Shown: positions 15,895 through 24,186, counted from the stretch's first letter. The stretch: 64,000 nucleotides of DNA from Candidatus Aenigmatarchaeota archaeon (GCA_030615205.1 JAUWZS010000002.1:1-64000); one strand, 5' to 3'. The notes: generated from the letters alone by a model not told the origin. Made by a program: numbers and translations.

Positions 15895-16506
15895 TTACAC
15901 TATTTTTAATAATCTTTCAGGCTTTGTTATTAGGTAATCCGGTTTTCCTTTATTCAAGCAGGGTCTGGATTCGTAACCCCAACTGACTGCCACTATTTTT
16001 ACCCCAACTTTTTTTGCAGCTTTTATGTCTCTAGTCTCATCGCCTATATAGATTACTTCGAATTTTTTGTACCCATGTTTTTTAATGGCTTTTTTCAGTC
16101 TTCTGTGCTTACCAAACAGAGGATTCCCTGTTTCTATGAAATCGAACACCTCATTCAATCCATTGTTTTTTAAGAAAATTTCTACATTATCTTTCGAGTT
16201 CGAAGTCACTATGCCTAGCCTGTACTTTTTCTTAAGTTTTTTTAAAACACTTTTCAGTCTGGGAAATGTTTTTACTGCCCTTATTTTTTTCTTTAGATGC
16301 CTTCTACACACTCTTGTTAACAATATTACGCCTCTCCGAGGAATTTTGTATTTCTTTAGTTTTTCTCTGGCTCCCATCGAGCGCGGCTTTTTCCTATCTT
16401 TTGGTATTTTCACACCACGTTTATGAAAAATTTCGCTAATTATTTCAAATACAATGTTGTATGTATCCGCGATTGTTCCGTCAAAATCAAAAATTAGGCA
16501 TTTCAT
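15895..16506 (-). CDS. HAD-superfamily phosphatase
   Basis: A 203-residue protein with motif I FDFDGTIAD (residues 6-14), motif II GIVTSNS, a conserved Lys (KFEVIYIG region) and motif III YIGDETRDIKAAKKVG, with a helical cap between. This is the phosphoglycolate-phosphatase-like subfamily; the substrate is unknown. ATG 16506 gives the usual MKCLIFDFDGT start. Confidence 0.8.
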   Translation of the reverse strand: MKCLIFDFDGTIADTYNIVFEIISEIFHKRGVKIPKDRKKPRSMGAREKLKKYKIPRRGVILLTRVCRRHLKKKIRAVKTFPRLKSVLKKLKKKYRLGIVTSNSKDNVEIFLKNNGLNEVFDFIETGNPLFGKHRRLKKAIKKHGYKKFEVIYIGDETRDIKAAKKVGVKIVAVSWGYESRPCLNKGKPDYLITKPERLLKIV

Positions 16507-16542
16507 ATCTTCCACAACGAAAACCCGAGATAGAGCAGTGCT

Positions 16543-16950
16543 TTATTTCTTATCTTCTTTAGTTTTTTCTTTCTTCTCAACTTTTTTCTTTTCTTTCCCA
16601 GCTGTCGCTTTCTTAACTTCCTTCTTAGCTGCTTTCTCAGCTTTTGCTTTTATCTGGGCTGCTGACGGTTTCTTCAGATCAAGTTTTACAATCAAGCCAG
16701 CCTTTTCATAAGCAGCAATCACTTGCTCATCTATAGCATTGTCTGAAATCTCTAGTTTATATTCGGTCGCTTTTAGATGGTCTATATTGCACTTTCTACG
16801 CTTCACGCCTGTTAGTAGCCTTGGGCCTGTAACAAACACAAAACTTTTTTCTTCTTTGCTTTTACCAGCAGGCTTTATCACAATGCAGTATTTCCCTGCT
16901 TCACGCCCGGCAATCTTCAAACATACACGTCCGATTTCAAGCACAACCAT
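16543..16950 (-). CDS. rpl14e: Ribosomal protein eL14
   Basis: A 135-residue large-subunit protein. The KOW-like N-terminal domain (MVVLEIGRVCLKIAGREAGKYCIVI) is followed by GPRLLTGVKRRKCNIDHL, typical of archaeal eL14. The last 45 residues are an Ala/Lys/Glu-rich extension. GAGTGA precedes ATG 16950. Separate from the main ribosomal blocks. Confidence 0.85.
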   Translation of the reverse strand: MVVLEIGRVCLKIAGREAGKYCIVIKPAGKSKEEKSFVFVTGPRLLTGVKRRKCNIDHLKATEYKLEISDNAIDEQVIAAYEKAGLIVKLDLKKPSAAQIKAKAEKAAKKEVKKATAGKEKKKVEKKEKTKEDKK

Positions 16951-17004
16951 TTCAACTCACTCTATTCTATTTAATAACCTAATCTTAATAAGTATTTCAC
17001 TAAA

Positions 17005-17463
17005 TTAGAACACTTCAGGTTTTACTATTTTTAACAAATCAGAACTTTTAATTTTTAGAGTTTTAAAATGAGATCCTGGATTGAAATAAATATATTCACT
17101 ACTCAATAGGTCTTTATCCAAATAGGTTTTAATCCGTTTAATGTATCCAAATGGTGGAACGCAACCAACAGGACAGCCAGCAATTTTGAGCACCTCCTTT
17201 GGTTCCGCTAATTTTATGCTTTTCGTGTTTTCAATTCTCGATATTTTTTTCTCATCTACTTTTTTATTGCCTAGAGATAAAACTAGAATGAACCTTCCTT
17301 CCTGAGTTTTAAATATCAGAGACTTGACGCCTGCCTCTGACGATAGATGCATAACTTTGACATGTTGTTCACATGTGTAAACAGGATCATGTTCGAAGAT
17401 ATCGTATTTAATATTTCTTTCTTTTAAAATTTTTTCAATTCTTTTTTCTGTTTGGGACACCAT
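17005..17463 (-). CDS. YbaK/ProX-family aminoacyl-tRNA deacylase
   Basis: A 152-residue single-domain deacylase. The conserved Lys47 lies in VKSLIFK, and the GCPVGCVPPFG loop (residues 96-106) matches the GxxxP substrate loop of the YbaK/ProXp superfamily. ATG 17463 starts only 13 bp after the 3' end of tRNA-Thr(UGU), with GGGCGAT between, leaving no room for its own promoter. Some family members (ProXp-ST) clear Ser-tRNA-Thr. Given the neighbouring ThrRS without an editing domain, a trans-editing role on tRNA-Thr is the best inference. Confidence 0.8.
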   Translation of the reverse strand: MVSQTEKRIEKILKERNIKYDIFEHDPVYTCEQHVKVMHLSSEAGVKSLIFKTQEGRFILVLSLGNKKVDEKKISRIENTKSIKLAEPKEVLKIAGCPVGCVPPFGYIKRIKTYLDKDLLSSEYIYFNPGSHFKTLKIKSSDLLKIVKPEVF

Positions 17464-17476
17464 TATATCGCCCTAT

Positions 17477-17573
17477 AGCCTCGGGAGGGATTTGAACCCT
17501 CAACCAATGAATTTCTCAGAGCTACGAGTTTCGACCCTACAAGTCCATCGCTCTTCCATTAAGCTACCGAGGC
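17477..17573 (-). tRNA. tRNA-Thr(UGU) with intron
   Basis: Acceptor GCCUCGG/CCGAGGC, discriminator U, and anticodon stem AUGGA/UUCAU. The anticodon UGU is at 17539-17541. A 25-nt insertion (17513-17537) follows position 37, the canonical archaeal intron site. CCA is not encoded. Two bp separate it from tRNA-Thr(GGU) and 13 bp from the deacylase gene. Confidence 0.9.
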
Positions 17574-17575
17574 AA

Positions 17576-17646
17576 AGCCCTGGCCGAGACTTGAACTCGG
17601 GCCTTCAACTTACCAAGCTGACGTTCTGCCACTGAACCACCAGGGC
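17576..17646 (-). tRNA. tRNA-Thr(GGU)
   Basis: A 71-nt cloverleaf without intron: acceptor GCCCUGG/CCAGGGC, discriminator U, anticodon stem UCAGC/GUUGA with loop UUGGUAA. The anticodon GGU is at 17612-17614. It lies 20 bp downstream of the thrS stop codon, consistent with co-transcription. Confidence 0.92.
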
Positions 17647-17666
17647 AAAATGACGAAGATGAAATC

Positions 17667-19100
17667 TTATTCACCCCATGGAACGAATATAAGCCTCTTG
17701 CTAATCTCTCTCGGAATATACATCGGTCTAAAAGGCATATCCTGACATTTTTGTTTAATCTCAGAGATTAACTGTTTCAAACTCATGTTTTTCTTGCAAT
17801 CTTCATCTGCTTTTGACAACTCTCGTTTTACAACGATTAGCTCATCTGAATTTAGCTCCTTGTCACCGATTACGATAAAGTAAGGAATCCAGGATTTCTT
17901 TGCTTCAAATACTTTCTTCGAAACACTTTGATTTTTATCATCGATTCCCACCCTGATGTTGTTCTTCTCCAATTCTTGAGCTATCTCTTCACATTTCTTG
18001 ATGTGCCTATCAGCAACAGGTAGCAACCTTACTTGCTCTGGAAATAACCATAGAGGTAACATTGGTAGTTTTCCCTGGTTTTCCATCTTCCCCGCTCTTT
18101 CTAATATCGCATACATCTGTCTCTCCAAAGAACCTATCGAGGAGTGTACTATGACACATCCCCTTTTCTTTCCTTCTTGATCTACATAGTAAATTCCGAA
18201 TCTTTCTGAGTTTTCGACGTCTAATTGAACGGTTGATACTTGAGCATTAAAACCATCAGCCCCAATAGCCTGATATTCATTCTTCATAATCCAGTAGTTT
18301 TTCTGTTCTGGAAGTAGTTCGATCAAAGCCGGTCTCTCAGCTTTTTTGAGTATGTCCAGTATCATTTTTTTCAATTTAGGATACCAACTTTCAACGACTC
18401 TCCATGCGAAAGCATACTCTAAGCTTAAGGCATTCATCAATTCATCATACGCATAACTAATCTTTTCGAACCATTCTTTTCCCTGTTCTAGATCCAAACA
18501 AAAGCTGTGGATGTCAGGCATCCAGAAGTATCTGTTTCTCTTTAGCCCTGAACATTCACCTCTCTGTTCAAGCCTGTAACAGTGCGACATATCAAAGACG
18601 CTGAATGGAAAGCATCTCCAACTTATTACCGCTTTACTCAACATCTCGAATACTCCCAAATCACCTGCAGAAGGTCTCATGACAAACTCTTCACCATTGA
18701 CTATTACTTTGTAGATTTTGACATCGAACTTACCACAAATTTCTTGCACTCTTGGATACTGAGCTCTATACATCGGAGGAGAGTCTACCTTTATGCAGCC
18801 TAATGGATATGCCACCTTCCAGAATGCAAACTCTCTGAGTAGATCGTGGATAAGATTACCATTAGGGTAAAATTTTAGATGTCCAATATCGCTCATCGGT
18901 TCATAATCTACTAGCTCTAACTTTCTCATTATTTCAATGTGTGCTGATTGTACTCCTTTGGGTGGTTTTCCAGCTACCTCATTCCTGACGAATACTCTTA
19001 ACAGTGAGAACTTGTCCAAGATTTTACATTTTTTCCAGTTTTTCACATCTACAGAAAACTCATTTCCTTTTTGATCTAATATTATGAATTTGGATTTCAT
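17667..19100 (-). CDS. thrS: Threonyl-tRNA synthetase, catalytic core without N-terminal editing domain
   Basis: A 477-residue archaeal-type class-II ThrRS. The recognisable core starts near residue 52 (AHIEIMRKLELVDYEP). Motif 2 (YRLEQRGECSGLKRNRYFWMPDIHSF), motif 3 (VIVHSSIGSLERQMYAIL) and the anticodon-binding domain (LWLFPEQVRLLPV...) are all present. Only about 50 residues precede the core, whereas euryarchaeal enzymes carry a 140+ residue D-aminoacyl-deacylase-like editing domain. The motif-1-distal stretch reads RPSAGDLG where a zinc-binding Cys is usual, so the metal site may be altered. ATG 19100 overlaps the TGA of the upstream reading frame. Confidence 0.9.
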   Translation of the reverse strand: MKSKFIILDQKGNEFSVDVKNWKKCKILDKFSLLRVFVRNEVAGKPPKGVQSAHIEIMRKLELVDYEPMSDIGHLKFYPNGNLIHDLLREFAFWKVAYPLGCIKVDSPPMYRAQYPRVQEICGKFDVKIYKVIVNGEEFVMRPSAGDLGVFEMLSKAVISWRCFPFSVFDMSHCYRLEQRGECSGLKRNRYFWMPDIHSFCLDLEQGKEWFEKISYAYDELMNALSLEYAFAWRVVESWYPKLKKMILDILKKAERPALIELLPEQKNYWIMKNEYQAIGADGFNAQVSTVQLDVENSERFGIYYVDQEGKKRGCVIVHSSIGSLERQMYAILERAGKMENQGKLPMLPLWLFPEQVRLLPVADRHIKKCEEIAQELEKNNIRVGIDDKNQSVSKKVFEAKKSWIPYFIVIGDKELNSDELIVVKRELSKADEDCKKNMSLKQLISEIKQKCQDMPFRPMYIPREISKRLIFVPWGE

Positions 19101-19403
19101 AGTACCACCTTTAATCTTTCGATAAAATCTGGTCTTCCCGAATGCCTTTCAGAAACCTCAACCTCCAGTTTTAATCGAGACAAAGAATTCAGAAACTGAG
19201 AATTACATCTATTCAGAGCATAGTTAGAAATAGAAATCTTTTTCAACTTTGGACATTTGTCTAAGACTCCCCTTAATAATTTCTTATTTAAAAACTTTCT
19301 GAAATGTACAAACTTGACATCAGGTGAGAGTTTTGATAGATCTGAGTAACTAGAAATAGAGACCTGTTTTTAATTCACCTTGTTGACTTTTACCTCTTAC
19401 CAT
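19097..19403 (-). pseudogene. Frameshifted small gene upstream of thrS (DUF1699-like)
   Basis: ATG 19403 has a perfect GGTGA Shine-Dalgarno and a TATA box, but its frame stops after 17 codons (TAG at 19350-19352). Shifting at the AAAAA run (about 19365) opens a continuous frame of some 85 more codons that ends in TGA overlapping the thrS ATG. The joined product would be about 100 aa with SSYSDLSKLSPDVKFVHF, LLRGVLDKCPKLKKISI and a basic GRPDF end, a layout reminiscent of archaeal DUF1699. It may be a pseudogene, a sequencing indel or a programmed frameshift. Confidence 0.55.
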
Positions 19404-19443
19404 TTTTTTCACCTAACTGTAACTACTCTATAGTATTCAATAG

Positions 19444-19450
19444 TATATAA
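19444..19450 (-). promoter_or_regulatory. TATA box for the threonine module
   Basis: On the minus strand TTTATATACT lies about 45 bp upstream of ATG 19403, with A-rich sequence behind it. This is the only clear promoter between eL34 and the end of the deacylase gene, supporting one transcript through thrS, both tRNA-Thr genes and the ybaK-like gene. Confidence 0.5.
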
Positions 19451-19505
19451 ACAATTCTAAATGTCACAAATTAAACTCAAAAATCAACTTATTTTATTTT
19501 TAATT

Positions 19506-19745
19506 CTATTTTTTCTTGAATAATTCACGCATGCATCTGCTACACAAATAACCGCCATATGGTCTGTTCGGCATCCGTTTGGACTTTGGCAATTTCCTTA
19601 GTTTGCTTGGTCTTAATCTTGGCATTCCGTGAAGTTGCGCTCTGCACACTGCGCATCTTGAAATCTTAGGATTTCTCCTCCTGCGTTTTATTACCAAACG
19701 TCCAGAAGGTGTGCGCTTTTTTATCTTTTTGGCTTTTCTAACCAT
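19506..19745 (-). CDS. rpl34e: Ribosomal protein eL34
   Basis: A 79-residue large-subunit protein with two CxxC zinc knuckles (CAVC near residue 31, CSRC near 70) and the eL34 pattern LHGMPRLRPSKLRKLPKS. GTGAT precedes ATG 19745. It follows DUF106 by 22 bp, as part of the secY end of the minus-strand ribosomal block. Confidence 0.9.
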   Translation of the reverse strand: MVRKAKKIKKRTPSGRLVIKRRRRNPKISRCAVCRAQLHGMPRLRPSKLRKLPKSKRMPNRPYGGYLCSRCMRELFKKK

Positions 19746-19767
19746 AAAATCACAGAACCAATGACAA

Positions 19768-20256
19768 TTAACTGAGCCCCAAAAGCTTTCTTATTACCCA
19801 TCCCATCGTAAACGAGACGAGTATATACCATAATATCCAAGTGAGTTCAGATCCAATCATCGGTACCTCAAAAGGAAGAGACGCAACAATCATTCCACCA
19901 TAATTATGTCCCAACCATGGAAGGAATATTGCAATCACAATCAAAGATATGAAGATCCCCTTGTAAGTATGTTTCATATATTCACTATTAACACTCATCA
20001 TTTCTTTTAGGAATTTACTCGCACTTTCGCTATCACCAATTTTTTGCGCAGCTGTCAATTGCTCCCTTATATTTTGCAACCTGTCCTTTATTTCTTTCAT
20101 AGCTTTTTTATTTGTTACAAGTCTGTTTAAACCAGTTACTAGGATAGTCATAAGAGAAGAGACTATGAATAGAGATACTGCAGGATTGAAAACAGCAAGT
20201 GGTGCAAAAATAGTACCTACAGCACTTACAAGCATCCCTGTTATTGCCTCAAGCAT
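19768..20256 (-). CDS. DUF106 / EMC3-TMCO1 family membrane insertase subunit
   Basis: A 162-residue protein with three transmembrane helices (near residues 22-45, 98-116 and 136-156). A basic cytoplasmic coiled segment (KAMKEIKDRLQNIREQLTAAQ) lies after the first helix, the hallmark of the archaeal Oxa1-superfamily DUF106 proteins. These help insert membrane proteins alongside SecY. It sits 41 bp after secY and before eL34, the usual archaeal neighbourhood. Confidence 0.85.
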   Translation of the reverse strand: MLEAITGMLVSAVGTIFAPLAVFNPAVSLFIVSSLMTILVTGLNRLVTNKKAMKEIKDRLQNIREQLTAAQKIGDSESASKFLKEMMSVNSEYMKHTYKGIFISLIVIAIFLPWLGHNYGGMIVASLPFEVPMIGSELTWILWYILVSFTMGWVIRKLLGLS

Positions 20257-20297
20257 TACTATCGCCGTTTTTTCTTTTTTTATACTTCAGATAATTT

Positions 20298-21731
20298 TCA
20301 TTCTTCAAACAATTTTCTCACGAGTGGATGAGCTTCTTCCAGTCTTTGGCTGCGTAATTCTTCATAGTAATTATACACTATCATAACAGTTAAAAGTATT
20401 CCTGTGCCTGTGCCTAGTGCGCCTGTAAAATCCGCAAAAGCTGCAAGCAGTCCGACTAAGAGTCCGCCAATAACAGCTAGTGCCGGGATGTAGCGATTTA
20501 AAACGCTTTCCATAACTCTTTTATCCCGTCTATAACCAGGTATCTGCATACCTATACCTTCTATCTGTTCTGCAACAGAGCCAGCATCCATACCAGATGT
20601 ACTAACCCAAAAAATGGAGAATATCATAGCGAATATAGACATAAATGCAGTGTAAGTAAGCGCTCGTATGAGCTGCGAACCTGTTATTGTCATTGAAACT
20701 ATCTCTCCAAGAAGGTTTCGAGGTGCTGTAAGATAGTATATAATTCCGCTTACTGGTGCGTTCTGTTGATCAAAACATCCGAGCCAACCACATGACAAGC
20801 CGGCAGCGTTTGGTGCAGCGCCAAGGCTAGCCATAAGCTGCAGATTCGCAACAAGGGCTGCTGTCAGTATTACAGGTATGTTGCTTGTGTACAGTAGCTT
20901 CAAAGGCCAAGTGCGACCAAACCCTCGCAGTGCGGAAAAAGCGAGGGGTATTTCGATTCTAACATCTTGCACATAAACAACAAGTGCAAAAACAATTGCA
21001 GTAGAAATAAGAGGCAATACAGTAACCAAAGCCAGGTAGCTATTGTTAGCAAATATTTCGATTATAAAGTTCCATAGAATCCCAGTTGGTGGATTCGCTA
21101 CACTGGGCAGACAACTCAGGATGTTACCAGGAATACATGCGGCTGAAAATGGCGAAAGGACACGTATCAAAATCAGGCTACCAACTCCAGCAGCTATAAA
21201 CAAACTTATTCCAGAGCCAAACCCCCATTTACTTACAAGCTCATCAAGCAAGATGACTATTATAGCTCCAGCTGCGAGTTGTAGTATTACAAAGATCTTG
21301 ATTTCCAAACCACCAGCCACAGGCAGCGCACCAGCTAGGACAAAAGCCGCAGCTGTTATAAAGCAGAGCATGACCGCAAGGAATTTGTTCCACATCTGAA
21401 ATTTTTCCCGCTCTTCAGGCTTGGTCGTGTCCCAGTCTATTATTTTCGATCCGACTAACAGCTGTAGCAATATGCCGGCTGTTACTATCGGTCCGATCCC
21501 AAGTGTCATCAGACTGCCAAATTTCGAGCCAAGAACGATTTCAAAAAAGCGGAACTGCTCAAAGTTGGCCTCCTTGTCAATGCCAAAAACCGTTATAGCT
21601 GATAGAACAAAATACATCAAAAGCGCGATGCCAGTCCATTTCAAGCGCGTATTAAACGTCTGCTTGTATGTCGGTTTTTCAACAGATGGTATGTATTTTG
21701 TTACTTTGCTTACATCGAATCCGAACTTCAT
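20298..21731 (-). CDS. secY: Protein translocase subunit SecY
   Basis: A 477-residue, ten-helix channel protein of the Sec translocon. Typical archaeal features are a first helix after KWTGIALLMYFVLSAI, the plug region, VQDVRIEIPLAF in the cytoplasmic loop and the C-terminal GTGILLTVMIVYNYYEEL. It overlaps the uL15 stop by ATGA. Helix 7/8 loops contain a CGWLGC pair. Confidence 0.95.
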   Translation of the reverse strand: MKFGFDVSKVTKYIPSVEKPTYKQTFNTRLKWTGIALLMYFVLSAITVFGIDKEANFEQFRFFEIVLGSKFGSLMTLGIGPIVTAGILLQLLVGSKIIDWDTTKPEEREKFQMWNKFLAVMLCFITAAAFVLAGALPVAGGLEIKIFVILQLAAGAIIVILLDELVSKWGFGSGISLFIAAGVGSLILIRVLSPFSAACIPGNILSCLPSVANPPTGILWNFIIEIFANNSYLALVTVLPLISTAIVFALVVYVQDVRIEIPLAFSALRGFGRTWPLKLLYTSNIPVILTAALVANLQLMASLGAAPNAAGLSCGWLGCFDQQNAPVSGIIYYLTAPRNLLGEIVSMTITGSQLIRALTYTAFMSIFAMIFSIFWVSTSGMDAGSVAEQIEGIGMQIPGYRRDKRVMESVLNRYIPALAVIGGLLVGLLAAFADFTGALGTGTGILLTVMIVYNYYEELRSQRLEEAHPLVRKLFEE

Positions 21732-22213
21732 CTCAATCTTCCTTTTTTCCCTCTGGGCTTCTCAGCTTCTTTTTTTACCTTTTCTTTTTCTTGTTCTTTT
21801 TCAGATTTTTTTGATATTACCACTTTTCCGCCAGTTGCTTCAATCTTTTCAATAGCTTTTTTTGAAAAAGATTCAGCAACAACTTCCAAGCCCACTTTTA
21901 TTTTTCCGCTGCCTAGAACTTTGTTGTATCCAAGCTCTGCCAGAACCATTTTTTTCTTGCCAGCAGCAAGCAATTCGAGTCGCCTCAGATTAATCGCTTT
22001 TACTTTTTTCGCAACGCCAACCGGTAGCTTGAAGCCACGCTTACCGAAATAATCTGGCTCGTATTTTACTATATAACTCCACTTGTGTTTGTGCAGTCCA
22101 GCTTTACCGCGACCTCCTCGACTTCCACCACCACGATGCTTTTTATGAGAACCATATCCATAGCTTCGCTTTCCACGGAACTTTCTAAATTTTTTCTTTT
22201 TTCGTACGACCAT
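21728..22213 (-). CDS. rpl15: Ribosomal protein uL15
   Basis: A 161-residue large-subunit protein. The Gly/Arg/Lys-rich N-terminus (GYGSHKKHRGGGSRGGRGKA) and the C-terminal ANLELLAAG-like region (LRRLELLAAGKKKMVLAELG) are as expected. A Lys/Glu-rich tail of about 20 residues extends it. The ATG directly follows the uL30 stop. Confidence 0.92.
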   Translation of the reverse strand: MVVRKKKKFRKFRGKRSYGYGSHKKHRGGGSRGGRGKAGLHKHKWSYIVKYEPDYFGKRGFKLPVGVAKKVKAINLRRLELLAAGKKKMVLAELGYNKVLGSGKIKVGLEVVAESFSKKAIEKIEATGGKVVISKKSEKEQEKEKVKKEAEKPRGKKGRLR

Positions 22214-22669
22214 CTATATCATCCTTTCCAACAGTTCGTTTATTGCTTCGCCGCGATTGCCTAAGTCGCCTTTTGGCCAGTGCTGCTTAATGGATTTGAA
22301 TCCTTTAGACGGAGGTGTGAGTTTGAATATTGGCTTTAGCTTTGGTATGCTTTTCATGCTCACTTGTCCTTCGAAAATCGCTTTTGCCATTTGTTCTATG
22401 CTTTCATATCCAGTTTCCTTAATCGTTTTTTCGTCCAACCTTTTATTCTCATCGAGCCTACCACGCTTTTTCAACATCGCTAAAAGGGTATCGAAATTTA
22501 TTTTGCCGAATGTCACGTAATCCCTTACTTTTGTTATCATTCCATTATAGCTCGGGTTGTCTGGCACAACTACGCATCTGTTCGGCGCGTCAAGCCTTAG
22601 AATACTCATACTATCTTTCAACTTTTTTCTTACACCAACACTTCCTCTGATTCTTACGACCGCCAACAT
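22214..22669 (-). CDS. rpl30: Ribosomal protein uL30
   Basis: A 151-residue archaeal uL30 with the long form: VVRIRGSVGVRKKLKDSMSILRL, then NRCVVVPDNPSYNGMI and the C-terminal FKLTPPSKGFKSIKQHWPKG. ATG 22669 was chosen because GGTGAT lies 5 nt before it, over GTG at 22672. Part of the spc-type minus-strand operon. Confidence 0.93.
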   Translation of the reverse strand: MLAVVRIRGSVGVRKKLKDSMSILRLDAPNRCVVVPDNPSYNGMITKVRDYVTFGKINFDTLLAMLKKRGRLDENKRLDEKTIKETGYESIEQMAKAIFEGQVSMKSIPKLKPIFKLTPPSKGFKSIKQHWPKGDLGNRGEAINELLERMI

Positions 22670-22696
22670 CACAAATCACCTGTTCACCTATCAAAC

Positions 22697-23647
22697 TCAC
22701 CTATCGTATATGTATAATCTTTTGAGGGCGTTGAAAAGTGCAGTTATTAGATTTATTCTCATTCCTGTATTGCCGAAAGTTTTCATCCAAACATCTTTTA
22801 TTCCTGCAAGACGCAAAGCCTTTTTGGATTCGTCGTCTGCAACAAGTCCGATGCCCTTCGGCGCAGGCATAAGCACGACGCGCACGCTGCCTGACTTTCC
22901 TTTTGTTTTGTAAGGTATGCTATGGCTTCCATCGCAGCCACACTCCCAACTTCCACATCCACGCTTTATCCGTATAACATTTAGCTTAGCTTTATCTACC
23001 GCTTTATTTATTGCAGCACGGCTTTCGACAGCTGATGCTTTTCCAATCCCAATTAACCCGTCTTCGTCGCCAACAACAGCAAAAGCATTTGATGTGAATC
23101 TCCTGCCAGATCGGTGCATAGTCGTTGTTATCCTTACAGCTATCCTTTGTCTACCACCACCTTTGCCCCTTCTACCACCGATAAGAATAAGTTCGTTTTT
23201 CAGGTTCGGAACTAATTTGTCAACAATTTCCGGCTCAAGTATTTTTTTACCAGAATCTAAAACTTCATCGATGCTTGTTATCGCACCGCTTGCAACAAGT
23301 TTCCCAAGTTCTGTTACAGGTTTCCATAAAATGAACTCTCCTCTTCTCCCTTTTGCAATTTGGATTCCTGCAGAAATATCCAAGATTTTCTTTTCTTCTT
23401 CCTTTTCTCCCTCTGTTTCACCTTTTTCTATTTTTATTTCATCTTTTTCTTTTTCGCCAATTTCAGTTTCAACGATTTTTCCCACTTCTTCCTCGATTTT
23501 TTCTTCCACTTTTTCATCAAGCGGCTTTTCTAATCTTCCTTTTTTCAAAGCTTTCTCTTCCTTCTTCTTCCTTTCGTCTTCACTGAGTTTTTCTTCCCGC
23601 GTTTTTTTTGCTTCCAATGTCTTTTCTTTACTTTTTCTTTTCGGCAT
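22697..23647 (-). CDS. rps5: Ribosomal protein uS5 with charged N-terminal extension
   Basis: A 316-residue protein, clearly longer than typical archaeal uS5 (about 210-240). Residues 1-90 are almost entirely Lys/Glu (predicted charged helix). The uS5 domain follows, with GGRRGKGGGRQRIAVRITT, DGLIGIGKASAVE and a CGSWECGCD cluster with CGC cysteines. ATG 23647 has GGTGA upstream; the start overlaps the uL18 end by 20 bp. The extension is unlikely to fold on its own; role unknown. Confidence 0.9.
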   Translation of the reverse strand: MPKRKSKEKTLEAKKTREEKLSEDERKKKEEKALKKGRLEKPLDEKVEEKIEEEVGKIVETEIGEKEKDEIKIEKGETEGEKEEEKKILDISAGIQIAKGRRGEFILWKPVTELGKLVASGAITSIDEVLDSGKKILEPEIVDKLVPNLKNELILIGGRRGKGGGRQRIAVRITTTMHRSGRRFTSNAFAVVGDEDGLIGIGKASAVESRAAINKAVDKAKLNVIRIKRGCGSWECGCDGSHSIPYKTKGKSGSVRVVLMPAPKGIGLVADDESKKALRLAGIKDVWMKTFGNTGMRINLITALFNALKRLYIYDR

Positions 23648-24182
23648 TTTTTTCACCTAAAATTTTTCCTTTAATCTTTTCGAACTGTTTAGGCAGCTCT
23701 TTAAATCTTTCATTGTATGCTGCAATATGCTTACCGCTTATTCTTTCTTCACTTGGAAAGATTTCGGCATTGCACGGTACATTAAGTCCAGCGTCAATTG
23801 CACCTTTAACAACAGCGTATAACTTTGAACCTTTTGTTGAAAAATACAATCCAGCATCAAACACAGCATCATTTATTTTTTTATCTTTTGCAGCGCGGCC
23901 GATCATAAGACCGGTAAGATATGCTGCAGGCGTATTATCGCATGCGAATTGCCACCCCATACCACGAAGTGCACCTGAGGTTGCTGCTGCAATTGTTCTA
24001 TCACCGCGTTCATCAAATACGATTATCTGAGCACGTATATATTTTAAGCTCCTGCGTACAACCAACCGGGGCTTTCCAGATTTCAAAAGTGCCAATCGTC
24101 CCTTATAGTCTGTTTTTCCCTCCAGACGTCTACGGAATTGCATCTTTCTGGTCGGTTTTAATTTTCTTTTTTTCAGTGCCAT
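23628..24182 (-). CDS. rpl18: Ribosomal protein uL18
   Basis: A 184-residue 5S-rRNA-binding protein: RRRLEGKTDYKGRLALLKSGKPRLVVRRS, IVFDERGDRTIAAATS and PSEERISGKHIAAYNERFKELP are archaeal uL18 signatures. AGTGAT precedes ATG 24182. The 3' end overlaps uS5. Confidence 0.93.
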   Translation of the reverse strand: MALKKRKLKPTRKMQFRRRLEGKTDYKGRLALLKSGKPRLVVRRSLKYIRAQIIVFDERGDRTIAAATSGALRGMGWQFACDNTPAAYLTGLMIGRAAKDKKINDAVFDAGLYFSTKGSKLYAVVKGAIDAGLNVPCNAEIFPSEERISGKHIAAYNERFKELPKQFEKIKGKILGEKNAEKKK

Positions 24183-24186
24183 GTAA

